From the NCBI GenBank assembly GCA_033344775.1, contig JAWPMT010000004.1, forward strand, positions 744,001 through 808,000: DNA of 64,000 nt, written 5' to 3'. Positions 44,000-51,635 of the stretch are shown piece after piece. The stretch comes from Cytophagales bacterium. Its GTDB lineage: Bacteria > Bacteroidota > Bacteroidia > Cytophagales > Cyclobacteriaceae. Below the pieces are notes generated by a model, which saw nothing but the letters and a program-made list of their open reading frames with translations, was not told where the DNA came from and searched no databases. The translations under genes were made by a program, and so were the position numbers. Each line of letters opens with the position of its first letter. The stretch's first letter is position 1.

Positions 44000-45039
44000 G
44001 GCCATTTCTTGAAACTTTTCTTTTTATTTTCCCAATAGCTTCCCGAATCGTTTAAGCCATTTTGTATAGCTCGTTGGTCCGCCGCAGAATCACCACCCCA
44101 AGACCTGTTTTCAAACCATCTCATAATAGGGTTTGAATTTGTACTTGCCATTCCAGGGTTAGTTAATTTACCCCAACCCCAAGCAAAGTAGTGTGCTGCT
44201 GACCTTGCAGTTAGGCTTGTAAAGCCCATCGCTCCCATTGCATAGCCCCAGAAGTAATTACCAGCATCTTTATGATTGTAGGCCACTCCATTTATGATAT
44301 TAACTCCATGATATTTTATACGCTCGTCTCCTTGAAAATCCATTTTTGCATTCGGCTTAGCATCTGTCGCAGTACTTTCATTTGCCGCATAAAGCCATCT
44401 AGATAAAACATTCTGGTCTTTAACACCACTCTCGGATATTATATTGGAAACATCTTCATTAGAAATAAAATTAAGCCTAGTTGTTTTAGCTCCTTCTTTA
44501 TCTAAATCAATGTCATTAAAAGAAAAACTCTGCCCACCTGTGAACATCTCCTTACCATCTTCATCAATCGTTGACTCTTGGTTAAAACCAGTTATTTCTT
44601 CTTTACCATTATCAACAGTAGTTACATAAACGCCGTTTTTAAATAGCATCAAACTATCACCCTTAATATCTACATACTTCAGAGGATTATTAGCCGCATA
44701 TTGATAGGGGTTTAAATCATAATATTTATCAGAGAACAAATCAATTGAATTAAACCTTCCTAAAGCCGGATCATAATTTCGCCAGCCAAAATCAATGAGT
44801 GCAGTTTCCTTTTGTTCTTCATACCCTGTGAACTTATACAAGTTCTCTGTGCCACTGGTCCAACTATTAAACGCCATCCCAAAGGGCAAGTAACTATCAC
44901 AAAAATTTTCAGCGCGACTTTTTTCGCCTGGGGTACCTAAAAAAAGAGCGTCGGTATTTTCTAAGCGCTCCTTCTTCCATACCTCTAAAAACGGTAAAGA
45001 CTCCTGATCGTGATCATATAGCAGTTTTGGGCAAGCCAT
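43996..45039 (-). CDS. Orphan RHS-core protein with a toxin-44-like C-terminus
   Basis: A 347-residue protein that holds only the end of an RHS protein. After about 50 non-RHS residues (MACPKLLYDHDQESLPFLEV...) comes the core: SYLPFGMAFNSWTSG, LYKFTGYEEQKET, NYDPALGRFNSIDL, NPYQYAANNPLKYVDIKGD. The usual DPxG at the cleavage point is DIKG here. The last 100 residues (DAGNYFWGYAMGAMGF, SWGGDSAADQRAIQNGL) line up with the type 44 toxin domain of the RHS protein at 51983-55396 (DIGNHHFGAVGEAIGI, YGDDPRDQKWIKAGF). No signal peptide. It may be a spare toxin tip. Confidence 0.75.
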   Translation of the reverse strand: MACPKLLYDHDQESLPFLEVWKKERLENTDALFLGTPGEKSRAENFCDSYLPFGMAFNSWTSGTENLYKFTGYEEQKETALIDFGWRNYDPALGRFNSIDLFSDKYYDLNPYQYAANNPLKYVDIKGDSLMLFKNGVYVTTVDNGKEEITGFNQESTIDEDGKEMFTGGQSFSFNDIDLDKEGAKTTRLNFISNEDVSNIISESGVKDQNVLSRWLYAANESTATDAKPNAKMDFQGDERIKYHGVNIINGVAYNHKDAGNYFWGYAMGAMGFTSLTARSAAHYFAWGWGKLTNPGMASTNSNPIMRWFENRSWGGDSAADQRAIQNGLNDSGSYWENKKKSFKKWP

Positions 45040-45071
45040 TTAGGTAAAGATAAAAGGTTCATAACTAGCGG

Positions 45072-45240
45072 GGGGTACTTCGGAGCTTCAAAGAGCTAGT
45101 TTTTTACTGGTCGGGGGTACCTCTGAGGTGGGTGCTTGAAGCGCTGAACTAGCTGTTTGCGGCTATTTGCTTCGAAGGGCGAGTAATTTGCTCAAAACAG
45201 GGAGCAAAAAGCATCAAAGGGGTACTTCCGAGGTACCCCC
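45072..45240. repeat. Three copies of a GGGGTAC-type repeat
   Basis: GGGGTACTTCGGAG (45072), GGGGTACCTCTGAGG (45114) and GGGGTACTTCCGAGG (45219, followed by TACCCCC to make a perfect palindrome) lie upstream of the orphan tip. They are separated by stretches that also share GCTTCAA/GCTTGAA and CTAGCT/GAGCTAG words. The DNA is GC-rich against the AT-rich tip gene. They may be recombination or protein-binding sites; this is unproven. Confidence 0.5.
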
Positions 45241-45261
45241 TTGCGGCTCTGAGCTTCAACT

Positions 45262-45750
45262 TTAAGTATCAGTGCTCAGGCTTTGACCATTTGTGGTGGT
45301 CACTTTGGAAAAACGTTGCTTCAAGTCATCATATATGGCTTTAGCTCCTGCAATGTTCATTCTCGATGCGATCTTAACAGAGTTGTAGTAAGCCAGTGAC
45401 GCTACGTAAGCTTCACTGCCTGAGAGCATGATACTATCATTTAACTGCTGTAAGAGTTGCAACAAGGGACGATACACCGCATTGAGGTCTTTCACTGCGT
45501 TAAAATCAATCTCCAGCTCTTCTACATTCATGTAAGGTGGTGCAAACTCCGGATTGCTTTTCGCATAGTCCATGACCTTACTAACAAAAGGCTCTGTGCC
45601 GTCTCCCATCTTGGGTATCTCTCGTCGCTGGTCAGCTGATAAAGAGATTAATAGCGGCTTTAGCGTTGTGTTGAGTTCTGTAACTGCTGCATTGATTTTG
45701 CCCAGGTCTTCCGGGCTAATTGTGATGGATACAAGATTCTCTGTTGCCAT
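45262..45750 (-). CDS. Cytoplasmic protein of unknown function
   Basis: A 162-residue protein with no signal or membrane segment, mostly helical (INAAVTELNTTLKPLLISLS, FNAVKDLNAVYRPLLQLLQQL, GSEAYVASLAYYNSVKIAS). It was not assigned to a named domain, though it resembles conserved Bacteroidota hypotheticals. It stands between the repeat cluster and the long non-coding region, in the same direction as the orphan tip. Its stable composition suggests a real gene. Confidence 0.65.
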   Translation of the reverse strand: MATENLVSITISPEDLGKINAAVTELNTTLKPLLISLSADQRREIPKMGDGTEPFVSKVMDYAKSNPEFAPPYMNVEELEIDFNAVKDLNAVYRPLLQLLQQLNDSIMLSGSEAYVASLAYYNSVKIASRMNIAGAKAIYDDLKQRFSKVTTTNGQSLSTDT

Positions 45751-45765
45751 GTTTTGTACATTTAG

Positions 45766-46760
45766 TTATTGTTGATAAAACCATATTAACGGGCATTTAT
45801 TGCTATTTGTTGGCCTGTCTCGGATCGTCCATCGTTCCGGTGAACAAGTCGGCGTACTCGATCATCAACTAAAGCACGTACCAGGTCGCCGACTTGGTTA
45901 CCGGGAGGATGTGCCAAGGGAAGCACTGCACCGGATCGGGGCAGATCATTAACAGAGTGCGGCAGGTTTCCACCACCTGAGTTAAAAGCCTGATGAGCTT
46001 AGCTATCTTGATAACCTTGGCGGGCCGTCTGCGGGTACTCTCGCCAGCCTGCCGGGTAAAGCGACTGTAAGGAGTGGCCGGAAGTGCCGGAGCAAGCACC
46101 TGACTCGTTCAGGAGTGAAGCGCAGGGAACTGGCGTGAGTCGCAGGCCCGCATAAACTAGAGGTGAGTAGCTGGCTTTTTTGCCTAGCTGCCGCAGGCGT
46201 TCAATAATTCAAAAAAGACAGAGAGAACACCTGTGACGAGGACCGTACTGGCAGCAACCAAAGGAATAGACAAGGTGGAGCCCCGTTTTTTTCTTGCCTA
46301 AAAAAATGAACACCAAAGAAAAAACTGGAACGACCTTTTCTATTTCCGACGGGCAGCCTGACAGACGAACCACAGGCACGCCGCTTTTCCTAAGTGTTTT
46401 TTGCCCTGGCTCGATGCCTGGGTAAAAACAGATTACCACTGACCTATCACGGGTAAACTGACCTTTCAACTTCACCCACCCAAAACTGCAAGCGACCCAC
46501 TGACTTCTAAACCCTTTCAAAACATCACTTCAAAAAGATTTGCTGGACTAGCGGTGCACTGGGCCATACCGGCACAAGAGGGATGCATCCATTGGATTAG
46601 AGGCCGATCACATCGGCGAGTGCGGTGAGTACTGCGGGGCTGTCTGGGGAACTGTAGACGGGGCAGGCGGAATGCCGAGGTAGCGTAGCTAATTGTGTGT
46701 AGCTCGTAGAGGGGTTAAAGTATTTTGTCCGCTTTTTCTAAAATGGTTTCTTCTGATTCA
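45766..46760. other. About 1 kb of stem-rich non-coding DNA, candidate structured RNA
   Basis: No convincing gene lies here; the ORFs have unlikely composition. The DNA is visibly richer in G and C than its surroundings. It contains a near-perfect 20-bp stem (45835-45854 with 45887-45906; one mismatch, two G-T). A longer-range pair is GCCAAGG (45913) with CCTTGGC (46015). There is a 13-position stem at 46398-46410/46416-46428 with a TCGAT loop, GCCGAT/ATCGGC at 46603-46617, and several smaller hairpins. I recognised no known RNA family (tmRNA, RNase P, 6S and group II intron features were looked for). It could be a structured RNA, a replication or transfer origin, or a recombination site of the adjacent mobile module. 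The strand is unknown. Confidence 0.4.
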
Positions 46761-46767
46761 GGGGATT

Positions 46768-46790
46768 AAAAAAGGCTCCTTTCGGAGCCT
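46768..46790 (-). terminator. Rho-independent terminator
   Basis: On the minus strand: AGGCTCC, GAAA, GGAGCCT, then TTTTT. It lies 5 bases after the stop of the 78-residue gene, which it ends. Transcription of that gene is therefore unlikely to run into the non-coding region. Confidence 0.9.
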
Positions 46791-46794
46791 GTAG

Positions 46795-47031
46795 TTACTT
46801 GTTTAGTTTGATGTTGATTCGATCCTTATAGGCCGTAAATAGTCTTTGGCTCATGTGATGGAGTGCAAAACATACGTCCTTGATTTCTGATTCTGTTACC
46901 GAACCCGGCTCGATGTAATGGAGCATGTAAACTGCCTTTCTGAGGTCATTGCTGGCCGTGGCTAGATCACCCACATAGGAGTCATTGATAAAGTCAGCCA
47001 GCGGGGCTAACTCTTTCGGTTTTACTTTCAT
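46795..47031 (-). CDS. Small protein of the mobile module, unknown
   Basis: A 78-residue hydrophilic, helical protein (MKVKPKELAPLADFINDSYVG, LRKAVYMLHYIEPG, VCFALHHMSQRLFTAYKDRI). No family recognised. It lies downstream of the recombinase genes on the same strand and has its own terminator. The 194 bases between it and the first recombinase stop hold a TGATCT/AGATCA hairpin and otherwise nothing clear. Confidence 0.65.
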   Translation of the reverse strand: MKVKPKELAPLADFINDSYVGDLATASNDLRKAVYMLHYIEPGSVTESEIKDVCFALHHMSQRLFTAYKDRINIKLNK

Positions 47032-47225
47032 TTTACTTGTATTTAGGAGTTAAAAAGAACCCCTGCTTAGGTTCTCCTTGCTCACAAGTAAGCAACACAG
47101 TCGTTTCCTGGCTGTAAACCATACAGGGGTAAGTCTTGATGATCTTATTTAGATCACTTGTGATTCGGAGTAAAATTATCTAATTCGTTATTGGCTATGG
47201 TCCTCTAGTCTTCATGATTCATGGA

Positions 47226-48149
47226 TTAACCTAATGGATGGTATTGTTGCACTTCTTCTTTGAGCTCTTCCAGATCGTTCTGCAAATAGCTTTCTGTGCT
47301 GCTGATATATCTATGCCCGGCCAAGTATTGAACTTCTCGAAGGTTGTACAACTTCAGCCATTTTGTAATCACACTGGCCCGGATGTGCTTTGCATTTAAT
47401 AGGTCAGGGTTGATTGATCGCGCACTGATCATAGTTTGAGTAATGAAGTTGTTAATGCTGTATCGTTGCCCACCCTGACCAATGAAAAGCAGGTCTGTTT
47501 CTTGCTTCTGCTGGTTCCTTCGTTTAGGCTCCATCTTCATAAGTTCCGGTCGTACTTGTAGGATGTAATCGTGCATATCCATTACCTGATAGCTTTCAAG
47601 CTGTATTAGCCTTTCATTGCTGTTTCGTCCGCCTAATACATCGATTTTGCCTTCTCTCAGCTTAATGTGTTGCACTTCCAGTCTGCCTACTTCTTCAGTC
47701 CGCAAGCCCTGATAAACAAACAGCCCTAACATGATCCGATTGCGCTTTTCTGCTAAGCTGTTGCAGGGGAACTCGTGGTAGAGTTGGTGTAGCTCATGAG
47801 GCTCCATGATGTGATAAAGCACTTTGCGCCGCGCACCTTTTACGTTGATGTCTGTTGTCGGATTTAGGGTGATTATACGCTCTCGGATCAGGTAATTATA
47901 ATAGTGCTTGATGAGCGCAATATGACTTTTGATTGTTCTTTGTTGGAGTCCTTGGCCTTGGCAGTACTTCAGGTAAAGCAGTAAATCATTGTAAGTAATT
48001 TGTTCTGGCTCTAGGTTCTCCTGATCTGCCCACAGTAAGTATTGGTTAAATACAGTCATCCGGGTTTGGATGCTTTTGTTAGTGAACTCCTTTGATTTCA
48101 GGTATTCACTAAAGCTATCTTTCGTCTTCTGATAATCTTCCTGGTTCAT
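47226..48149 (-). CDS. Tyrosine recombinase (second of a tandem pair)
   Basis: The ATG at 48149 gives 307 residues. The N-terminal core-binding domain (FSEYLKSKEFTNKSIQTRM...) is followed by the catalytic domain. YQGLRTEEVGRLEV has the first Arg; AKHIRASVITKWLK has the His-x-x-Arg pair; LAGHRYISSTESYL has the last His and the Tyr nucleophile. All catalytic residues are present. It overlaps the upstream recombinase gene by 35 bases, so the two are co-translated. Such pairs often work together to move an element. Confidence 0.88.
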   Translation of the reverse strand: MNQEDYQKTKDSFSEYLKSKEFTNKSIQTRMTVFNQYLLWADQENLEPEQITYNDLLLYLKYCQGQGLQQRTIKSHIALIKHYYNYLIRERIITLNPTTDINVKGARRKVLYHIMEPHELHQLYHEFPCNSLAEKRNRIMLGLFVYQGLRTEEVGRLEVQHIKLREGKIDVLGGRNSNERLIQLESYQVMDMHDYILQVRPELMKMEPKRRNQQKQETDLLFIGQGGQRYSINNFITQTMISARSINPDLLNAKHIRASVITKWLKLYNLREVQYLAGHRYISSTESYLQNDLEELKEEVQQYHPLG

Positions 48150-49131
48150 AGGCTCTGAGGTTAGCAAAGGGTTGTTTCGATTGTGGTTTCACACCTGCTA
48201 AGTGCGTGTATATCTGTGTGCTGTCTAGGCTATCGTGTCCAAGGAATCGAGCGATACTGTCTAGCTTCATCCCGGCTTGCATAAAGTGGGTGGCGATACT
48301 GTGCCGGAGCGTGTGCAGACCTATTTCTTTCTCCAATAGATCAAGATCGCCTGTCTGCAGTTGAAGATACTTCAGCCGGTTGAACAGGCTTTGGCCTTGT
48401 AACCTTTGGTGGCTCTGATAACTGATAAAAACCGCTTCACTTTTGCTGGCTTTTACTAGCGTTGATCTGTGGTCGTAGGTGTATTGAGTTAAATACTTTC
48501 GGTTGGTTTTGCTAATGGGTACAAACCTTTCTTTATTGTTCTTGCCCTTTCTCACGTGAAGCAATGACCTATCAAAGTTGATGTCTCCAACGTTCAGATT
48601 AACCCCTTCATTTCTTCTCAACCCGCAACCATAAAACACCGCTAACATGGCTCTGTCTCTGGCTTGTATTGCTTCCAATACTTCCGGGGTTACATTGGGC
48701 AACTTCTCAGGCGATTGATAGGTTACTTTGAACAGTAAGGTGATCTCTTCGGGGGTTAGGTAGATAATCCGGTTCTCCGACTCTTCATTAGATATTTGTG
48801 GCTCGGCGATTTCCAGACGGCCTACTTTTCGTAAGTACTCAGTGAACTTCCGTAGTGCTTGGATGTGCTTATTTAGATGTGCATTGCTCAGGCTTCCGCC
48901 CCTTCGTTGATTTCTTCTTTCCTTCAGGTTTTGATAGTGTGTCTCGATGTGATGGATCGTTAGTTCTTTAATGCTCTGTATGCCTTCTTGCTCCAGATAG
49001 TGAAGCAATTCGCGAACATGTGGCGGCAGTCTATAAACCGTACTTTCTGCGTAGCCTTGGACGTTTAGCCATTCGGTGAAGCTCTTTTCAAGGTATCTAA
49101 AGGAGGGATTCGATAGGACTAAATTTTTCAC
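48115..49131 (-). CDS. Tyrosine recombinase XerC/D-like (first of a tandem pair)
   Basis: A 338-residue protein. The N-terminal SAM-like domain spans YLEKSFTEWLNVQGYAEST to about residue 110. The catalytic domain has YGCGLRRNEGVNLNVGDI (first Arg), GLHTLRHSIATHFMQAGM (His-x-x-Arg) and FLGHDSLDSTQIYTHL (His and Tyr nucleophile). The active site is complete. Together with the second recombinase and the ATPase upstream it forms a mobile-element-like operon. The attachment sites were not found. Confidence 0.9.
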   Translation of the reverse strand: MKNLVLSNPSFRYLEKSFTEWLNVQGYAESTVYRLPPHVRELLHYLEQEGIQSIKELTIHHIETHYQNLKERRNQRRGGSLSNAHLNKHIQALRKFTEYLRKVGRLEIAEPQISNEESENRIIYLTPEEITLLFKVTYQSPEKLPNVTPEVLEAIQARDRAMLAVFYGCGLRRNEGVNLNVGDINFDRSLLHVRKGKNNKERFVPISKTNRKYLTQYTYDHRSTLVKASKSEAVFISYQSHQRLQGQSLFNRLKYLQLQTGDLDLLEKEIGLHTLRHSIATHFMQAGMKLDSIARFLGHDSLDSTQIYTHLAGVKPQSKQPFANLRAYEPGRLSEDER

Positions 49132-49216
49132 TCGGTTGATGTTTCCGATTTAAAGTGAACTACTTCGATTCTGTAGGTTTGCTGGCTGTATGGGCTGTTA
49201 TGTGGTTCATTTTTGG

Positions 49217-50752
49217 CTATGAACTTCTTTTGGTCTTCTTGAACTTCTTCAACTCAGACAAAGTATTGTCCAGCACTTGCCCGATCTTTTCATTACGCTG
49301 TTGCTGATCATCGAAGGTGGCCACTTCGTAGGCGTAGCCGTTCTTTTTGTCGCCCTTTGCCTTTCTCACCAAGCCCCATTCTTGTAATGCGATCATGTAT
49401 CGCTTTTGATTGCTGGCGTTCACTTTCAAGGCCTGTCTGGCTGACACATTGCTAAAGGTGTTCTTGTCTTCCTGCTTCATCCACACTTTCAATCGCTCAA
49501 AGTAATTCCTAGTTGCCCCGTTCAGGTCATCAGATTTGCGCAGCAATATTTCACGCATCAGCTTGTTAGCTTCTTCTATGTCTTCCAGTGTCGTCTCGAT
49601 ATACTCTTCTCCGGTTTCCTTGTCGTGTTGTTTCTCTCGCTGGTATTGGTGATAAAAAGTCACTGCTTCGATAAAGGCCAGATAGTGGGCGTTGGTCCTT
49701 CTGGGCTTAAACACTTCTTGCGGGATCCGCAGGGATTCAGCGTAAGGATTTCTAATACTCACAGATTGCAACACTCTTTGCATGTTCTGGAACTGCTCAA
49801 TGACTTCCCACTGCTCTGACAGATTGATTTTGCCCGCACTCAGTTGGCGTTGATAGCTCATAATCTGTTCGTCCTGCTCCGGGCTTTCATCGATGTAGAT
49901 CAAAAAGCTTCGGTTCGCATTGTCTTCATATAAACTCTCCTTGGTTGTACATCCAGACACGCAGACCGGGCCTTCAACCTTCAGCGTTACGGTTCTGGTC
50001 TCGCCCTTTGTGTTTTTGATCACCACCGTTTTAGTTACCTGCTTCTTGCTCTTGATTTCTCGCAAGGGATAAAGCACTTCTTCGGCTCCGTCTAAGTCTT
50101 CAATCAGTATCAGTTTATTTCTCAGTTCTTGTTGGCCGAAGTAGTAGAAGGCGTTGCCGCTCAAAGTGGTGATTTCTAACTTGTCTTCATCCGGGATCAG
50201 TGCGCTAACCTTTTCTTGTAGGTGTGTTTTGCCGATTCCTGAACTTCCCAAGCTGATGATGTGCAAAGGGCTGTCCCGTTTCCTGCTGGTAAAGATCAGG
50301 TACATGAGCAGGCGGTTGATCATTTCACCAATCACACCGGCCCTGCCTATGTCCTGCATGGTTCTAGTCATTAGATTGGGAGCTTTCAGATAGTCTTGGG
50401 CGGCTTTGATCTCTTCAGGAGTTAGCATTTTCCTTTTGTTATGTGCCTGTTGTTGTCGTTCGATCTCCTCTAGTCTGTATTGCTCCAAACAGTCGGTTAA
50501 ATCAGTCAAGGCCGCAGTTGCTACACTCGTACCAATGTCCAGCCGCTCGGCGATCTTCCTAACAAGCTTCTCCGTCTGGTTGTCATTGTACAAGTCCAGG
50601 TTATGCCGTAAGCTCAGGTGTTCAACTTTTACCTTCAGTGTTACTCGCATCCGGTCCAAGCCTTCTAAACGGACGCCACCAAGTACGGCAATGTCTAGCG
50701 GTTCGTGTTGATAGATGATGTGTTCAGGGTTGGAAGAGTTAAGTCTTTCCAT
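49217..50752 (-). CDS. AAA-type ATPase of a mobile element
   Basis: The ATG at 50752 gives 511 residues; a longer frame upstream is AT-rich and unlikely. The centre holds Walker A (LGSSGIGKTHLQEK) and Walker B (KLILIEDLDGAEE), then VEGPVCVSGCTTKESLYEDNANRSF, a sensor-like segment. The C-terminal 150 residues look like winged-helix DNA-binding regions (TFSNVSARQALKVNASNQKRY). This resembles helicase-like proteins of Bacteroidota mobile elements that lack the CHC2/toprim part. It is 85 bases upstream of the recombinase genes. Its exact role (helicase, replication, excision) is unknown. Confidence 0.72.
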   Translation of the reverse strand: MERLNSSNPEHIIYQHEPLDIAVLGGVRLEGLDRMRVTLKVKVEHLSLRHNLDLYNDNQTEKLVRKIAERLDIGTSVATAALTDLTDCLEQYRLEEIERQQQAHNKRKMLTPEEIKAAQDYLKAPNLMTRTMQDIGRAGVIGEMINRLLMYLIFTSRKRDSPLHIISLGSSGIGKTHLQEKVSALIPDEDKLEITTLSGNAFYYFGQQELRNKLILIEDLDGAEEVLYPLREIKSKKQVTKTVVIKNTKGETRTVTLKVEGPVCVSGCTTKESLYEDNANRSFLIYIDESPEQDEQIMSYQRQLSAGKINLSEQWEVIEQFQNMQRVLQSVSIRNPYAESLRIPQEVFKPRRTNAHYLAFIEAVTFYHQYQREKQHDKETGEEYIETTLEDIEEANKLMREILLRKSDDLNGATRNYFERLKVWMKQEDKNTFSNVSARQALKVNASNQKRYMIALQEWGLVRKAKGDKKNGYAYEVATFDDQQQRNEKIGQVLDNTLSELKKFKKTKRSS

Positions 50753-50911
50753 TTTTTCAGCAATTGCGTAATAATTTATTATACAAGTAGGATGTTCAGC
50801 AATATTAGATGATCTTATACACTCAATCAAGTATTATATTATTTTTTCATTACCATAAATGACTAGTTTTGTAGACGATCTTACGTTTTTAGTAGTAATT
50901 GCTGATTTTCT
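50753..50911. promoter_or_regulatory. Divergent promoter with three TCAGCAAT motifs
   Basis: This 159-base AT-rich gap separates the ATPase gene (minus) from the XRE regulator gene (plus). TCAGCAATT lies at 50757-50765, TCAGCAATA at 50796-50804, and the inverted copy AATTGCTGA at 50897-50905. The outer two sit directly before each start codon. They are likely operators of the XRE protein, as in phage-like switches; this is inferred from position and repetition. Confidence 0.6.
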
Positions 50912-51247
50912 ATGAAGCTGAGTGAGAAGATTACCAAGCTTAAAAAGCTCAAAAGCCTGTCTCAGGTAGATTTAGCCGAAGCAACTGGCATTTCGAGGGA
51001 TGCCATTAGTAAATATGAAAGAGGGGATGTAATGCCGTCTGTTGAATATGCTAAACGGATAGCTGACGCGCTAGGTGTTTCGCTTGATTATCTAGTCAGT
51101 GAAGAAGATCAGGAAGAAGTATTGGACAATGACACAGTTAAAAGGATCAAGGACATTCAACGTCTGCCAGATTCAGAGAAAGATAAAATCTTCTCCGTCA
51201 TTGATGCCCTTGTAAGAGATTTTAAGACCAAACAAGCATACTCATGA
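50912..51247 (+). CDS. XRE family transcriptional regulator
   Basis: A 111-residue protein. Residues 1-66 are a helix-turn-helix of the Cro/CI type: KLKKLKSLSQVDLAEATGIS, AISKYERGDVMPSVEYAKRI, ADALGVSLDYLVSE. The rest is a helical dimerisation tail (LPDSEKDKIFSVIDALVRDF). It is divergent from the ATPase/recombinase operon with repeated operator-like motifs between, so it probably represses it. It overlaps the next gene by 4 bases (ATGA). Confidence 0.9.
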   Translation: MKLSEKITKLKKLKSLSQVDLAEATGISRDAISKYERGDVMPSVEYAKRIADALGVSLDYLVSEEDQEEVLDNDTVKRIKDIQRLPDSEKDKIFSVIDALVRDFKTKQAYS

Positions 51248-51594
51248 GCCAGCAGGAAAACAATTCTGAAGATGGTAAAAAAACGCCTGAAGAAAAGCAA
51301 AAGCAAGAGTTTGAGAGACAAGTTCAGGCTTTCAGCCAGCAGCTAGCCAATGTTCAATTTTGGAAGTTTGTAAATGGTGAGAACTATAAAGTCACTGTTG
51401 CTAATATCATGAAAAACCTTGCTAGTAGCCGTCAGACCTTTTTATTTACCTATTTGTTCGATATTGGCCTTGTGCTTCTCCTTCTAGGGGCGGTTGTATT
51501 TCTTGGTTATTCTAAAATTCTAGATGGAGTAACTATTGGAACACTTGTTGGTGCCATCATTGGTTATGCCTTAGGGAGATTCAGGCAAGATTGA
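51244..51594 (+). CDS. Small membrane protein coupled to the XRE regulator
   Basis: A 116-residue protein. The first 70 residues are charged and probably coiled (EEKQKQEFERQVQAFSQQL), followed by two membrane segments (YLFDIGLVLLLLGAVVFLGY, GTLVGAIIGYALGRF). No family recognised. ATGA overlap with the XRE gene links the two in one transcript. It might pass a membrane signal to the regulator; this is speculation. Confidence 0.65.
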   Translation: MSQQENNSEDGKKTPEEKQKQEFERQVQAFSQQLANVQFWKFVNGENYKVTVANIMKNLASSRQTFLFTYLFDIGLVLLLLGAVVFLGYSKILDGVTIGTLVGAIIGYALGRFRQD

Positions 51595-51604
51595 AGCAGT
51601 AAAG

Positions 51605-51628
51605 AAAAAGCCCCGGCACTGCGGGGCT
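51605..51628 (-). terminator. Terminator of the RHS toxin locus
   Basis: On the minus strand: AGCCCCG, CAGTGC, CGGGGCT, then TTTTTC. It lies 8 bases after the immunity gene stop and also ends the XRE transcript from the other side, although the plus strand lacks a good T-run. Confidence 0.85.
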
Positions 51629-51635
51629 CTAATTA

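Noticed and set aside
45869-46099. 76-codon minus-strand frame in the non-coding region
   Set aside because: It overlaps the strongest stem of the region and has no protein family character.
46209-46520. 103-codon minus-strand frame in the non-coding region
   Set aside because: Composition is unlike the other proteins here (many Cys, Trp and Gly without pattern), there is no good start, and it overlaps strong RNA-like stems.
45766-46760. Group II intron, tmRNA, RNase P or 6S RNA in the non-coding region
   Set aside because: No domain V-like hairpin, reverse transcriptase, tag frame or conserved P-RNA core was seen.
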